A stretch of DNA of 6,077 nucleotides from CAYXDO01 sp964463485 (lineage in GTDB: Bacteria > Myxococcota > Kuafuiibacteriia > Kuafuiibacteriales > Kuafuiibacteriaceae), in contig CAYXDO010000285.1 of the NCBI GenBank assembly GCA_964463485.1, forward strand, positions 1 through 6,077, written 5' to 3'. The translations under genes were made by a program, and so were the position numbers. Of this stretch, positions 6,007 through 6,077 are shown in pieces (within the stretch, counting starts at the first letter, position 1; every line of letters begins with the position of its first letter). The notes beneath the pieces are model-generated. The model searched no databases, had not been told where the DNA came from, and worked only from the letters and a program-made list of their open reading frames with translations.

Positions 6007-6077
6007 ATCGGGAGCAGGTCACTGAATAGTCTCTTTCTCCCAAAGTTCGCGCACGATCTGGCAAGACTTTGGACGCG
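6007..6077. other. Right-edge non-coding stretch with a weak inverted repeat
   Basis: The 71 bases after the Uma2 stop show no start of another gene. CCAAAGT (6040-6046) and ACTTTGG (6066-6072) could pair as a 7-bp stem with a 19-base loop. AGATCG (6005-6010) and CGATCT (6054-6059) form a second short pair that would compete with it. Neither is followed by a T run, so a terminator is possible but not supported well. Confidence 0.25.

Noticed and set aside
6040..6072. Intrinsic terminator after the Uma2 gene
   Set aside because: The possible stem is only 7 bp with a 19-base loop and no T run follows. It is listed only as a weak inverted repeat.

Overview
The window looks like a chromosomal segment from a high-GC Myxococcota bacterium, probably of the Polyangia type. 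The evidence is the strong G/C bias at third codon positions, a MYXO-CTERM-like tail (Cys-Gly-Cys, hydrophobic segment, Arg/Lys cluster) on one secreted protein, and a Uma2-family protein of the extended, coiled-coil-tailed form that I recall from myxobacterial genomes. It holds four protein-coding genes. I see no rRNA, tRNA, CRISPR array or insertion sequence.

Left half (83-2970, minus strand): a two-gene operon of M16 (insulinase/pitrilysin-like) proteins. The first gene, 2970 to 1570, encodes a Sec-exported M16 peptidase with an intact HxxEH zinc motif. The second, 1573 to 83, overlaps it by an ATGA stop/start and encodes a lipoprotein M16 homologue whose zinc motif is destroyed. The second protein keeps the C-terminal Arg/Tyr substrate-binding segment that the first has lost. 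The two therefore look like obligate halves of one heteromeric peptidase held at a membrane by the lipoprotein half. A 16-bp tandem array lies beyond the operon's end, at the left window edge.

Middle (3065-4966, plus strand): transcribed divergently from the M16 operon across a gap of about 94 bp is a secreted family 18 glycoside hydrolase. It has a complete DxxDxDxE motif, a pre-peptidase C-terminal (PPC)-like beta domain, a low-complexity linker and a MYXO-CTERM-like anchor. It is probably a cell-surface or outer-membrane enzyme that cleaves a GlcNAc-containing polymer.

Right (5074-6006, plus strand): after a 107-bp gap with a strong G-quadruplex motif on the minus strand comes a Uma2-family (DUF820, PD-(D/E)XK-like) protein with a long Ala/Glu/Arg coiled-coil tail. 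The last 71 bp show only a weak inverted repeat.

The M16 pair and the GH18 enzyme share an envelope location and a divergent control region, so a joint role in envelope or extracellular polymer turnover is possible, but that link is inference. The Uma2 gene has no evident functional link to the others. I see no clearly novel multi-gene system. The most informative feature is the complementary loss of active-site elements between the two M16 subunits.
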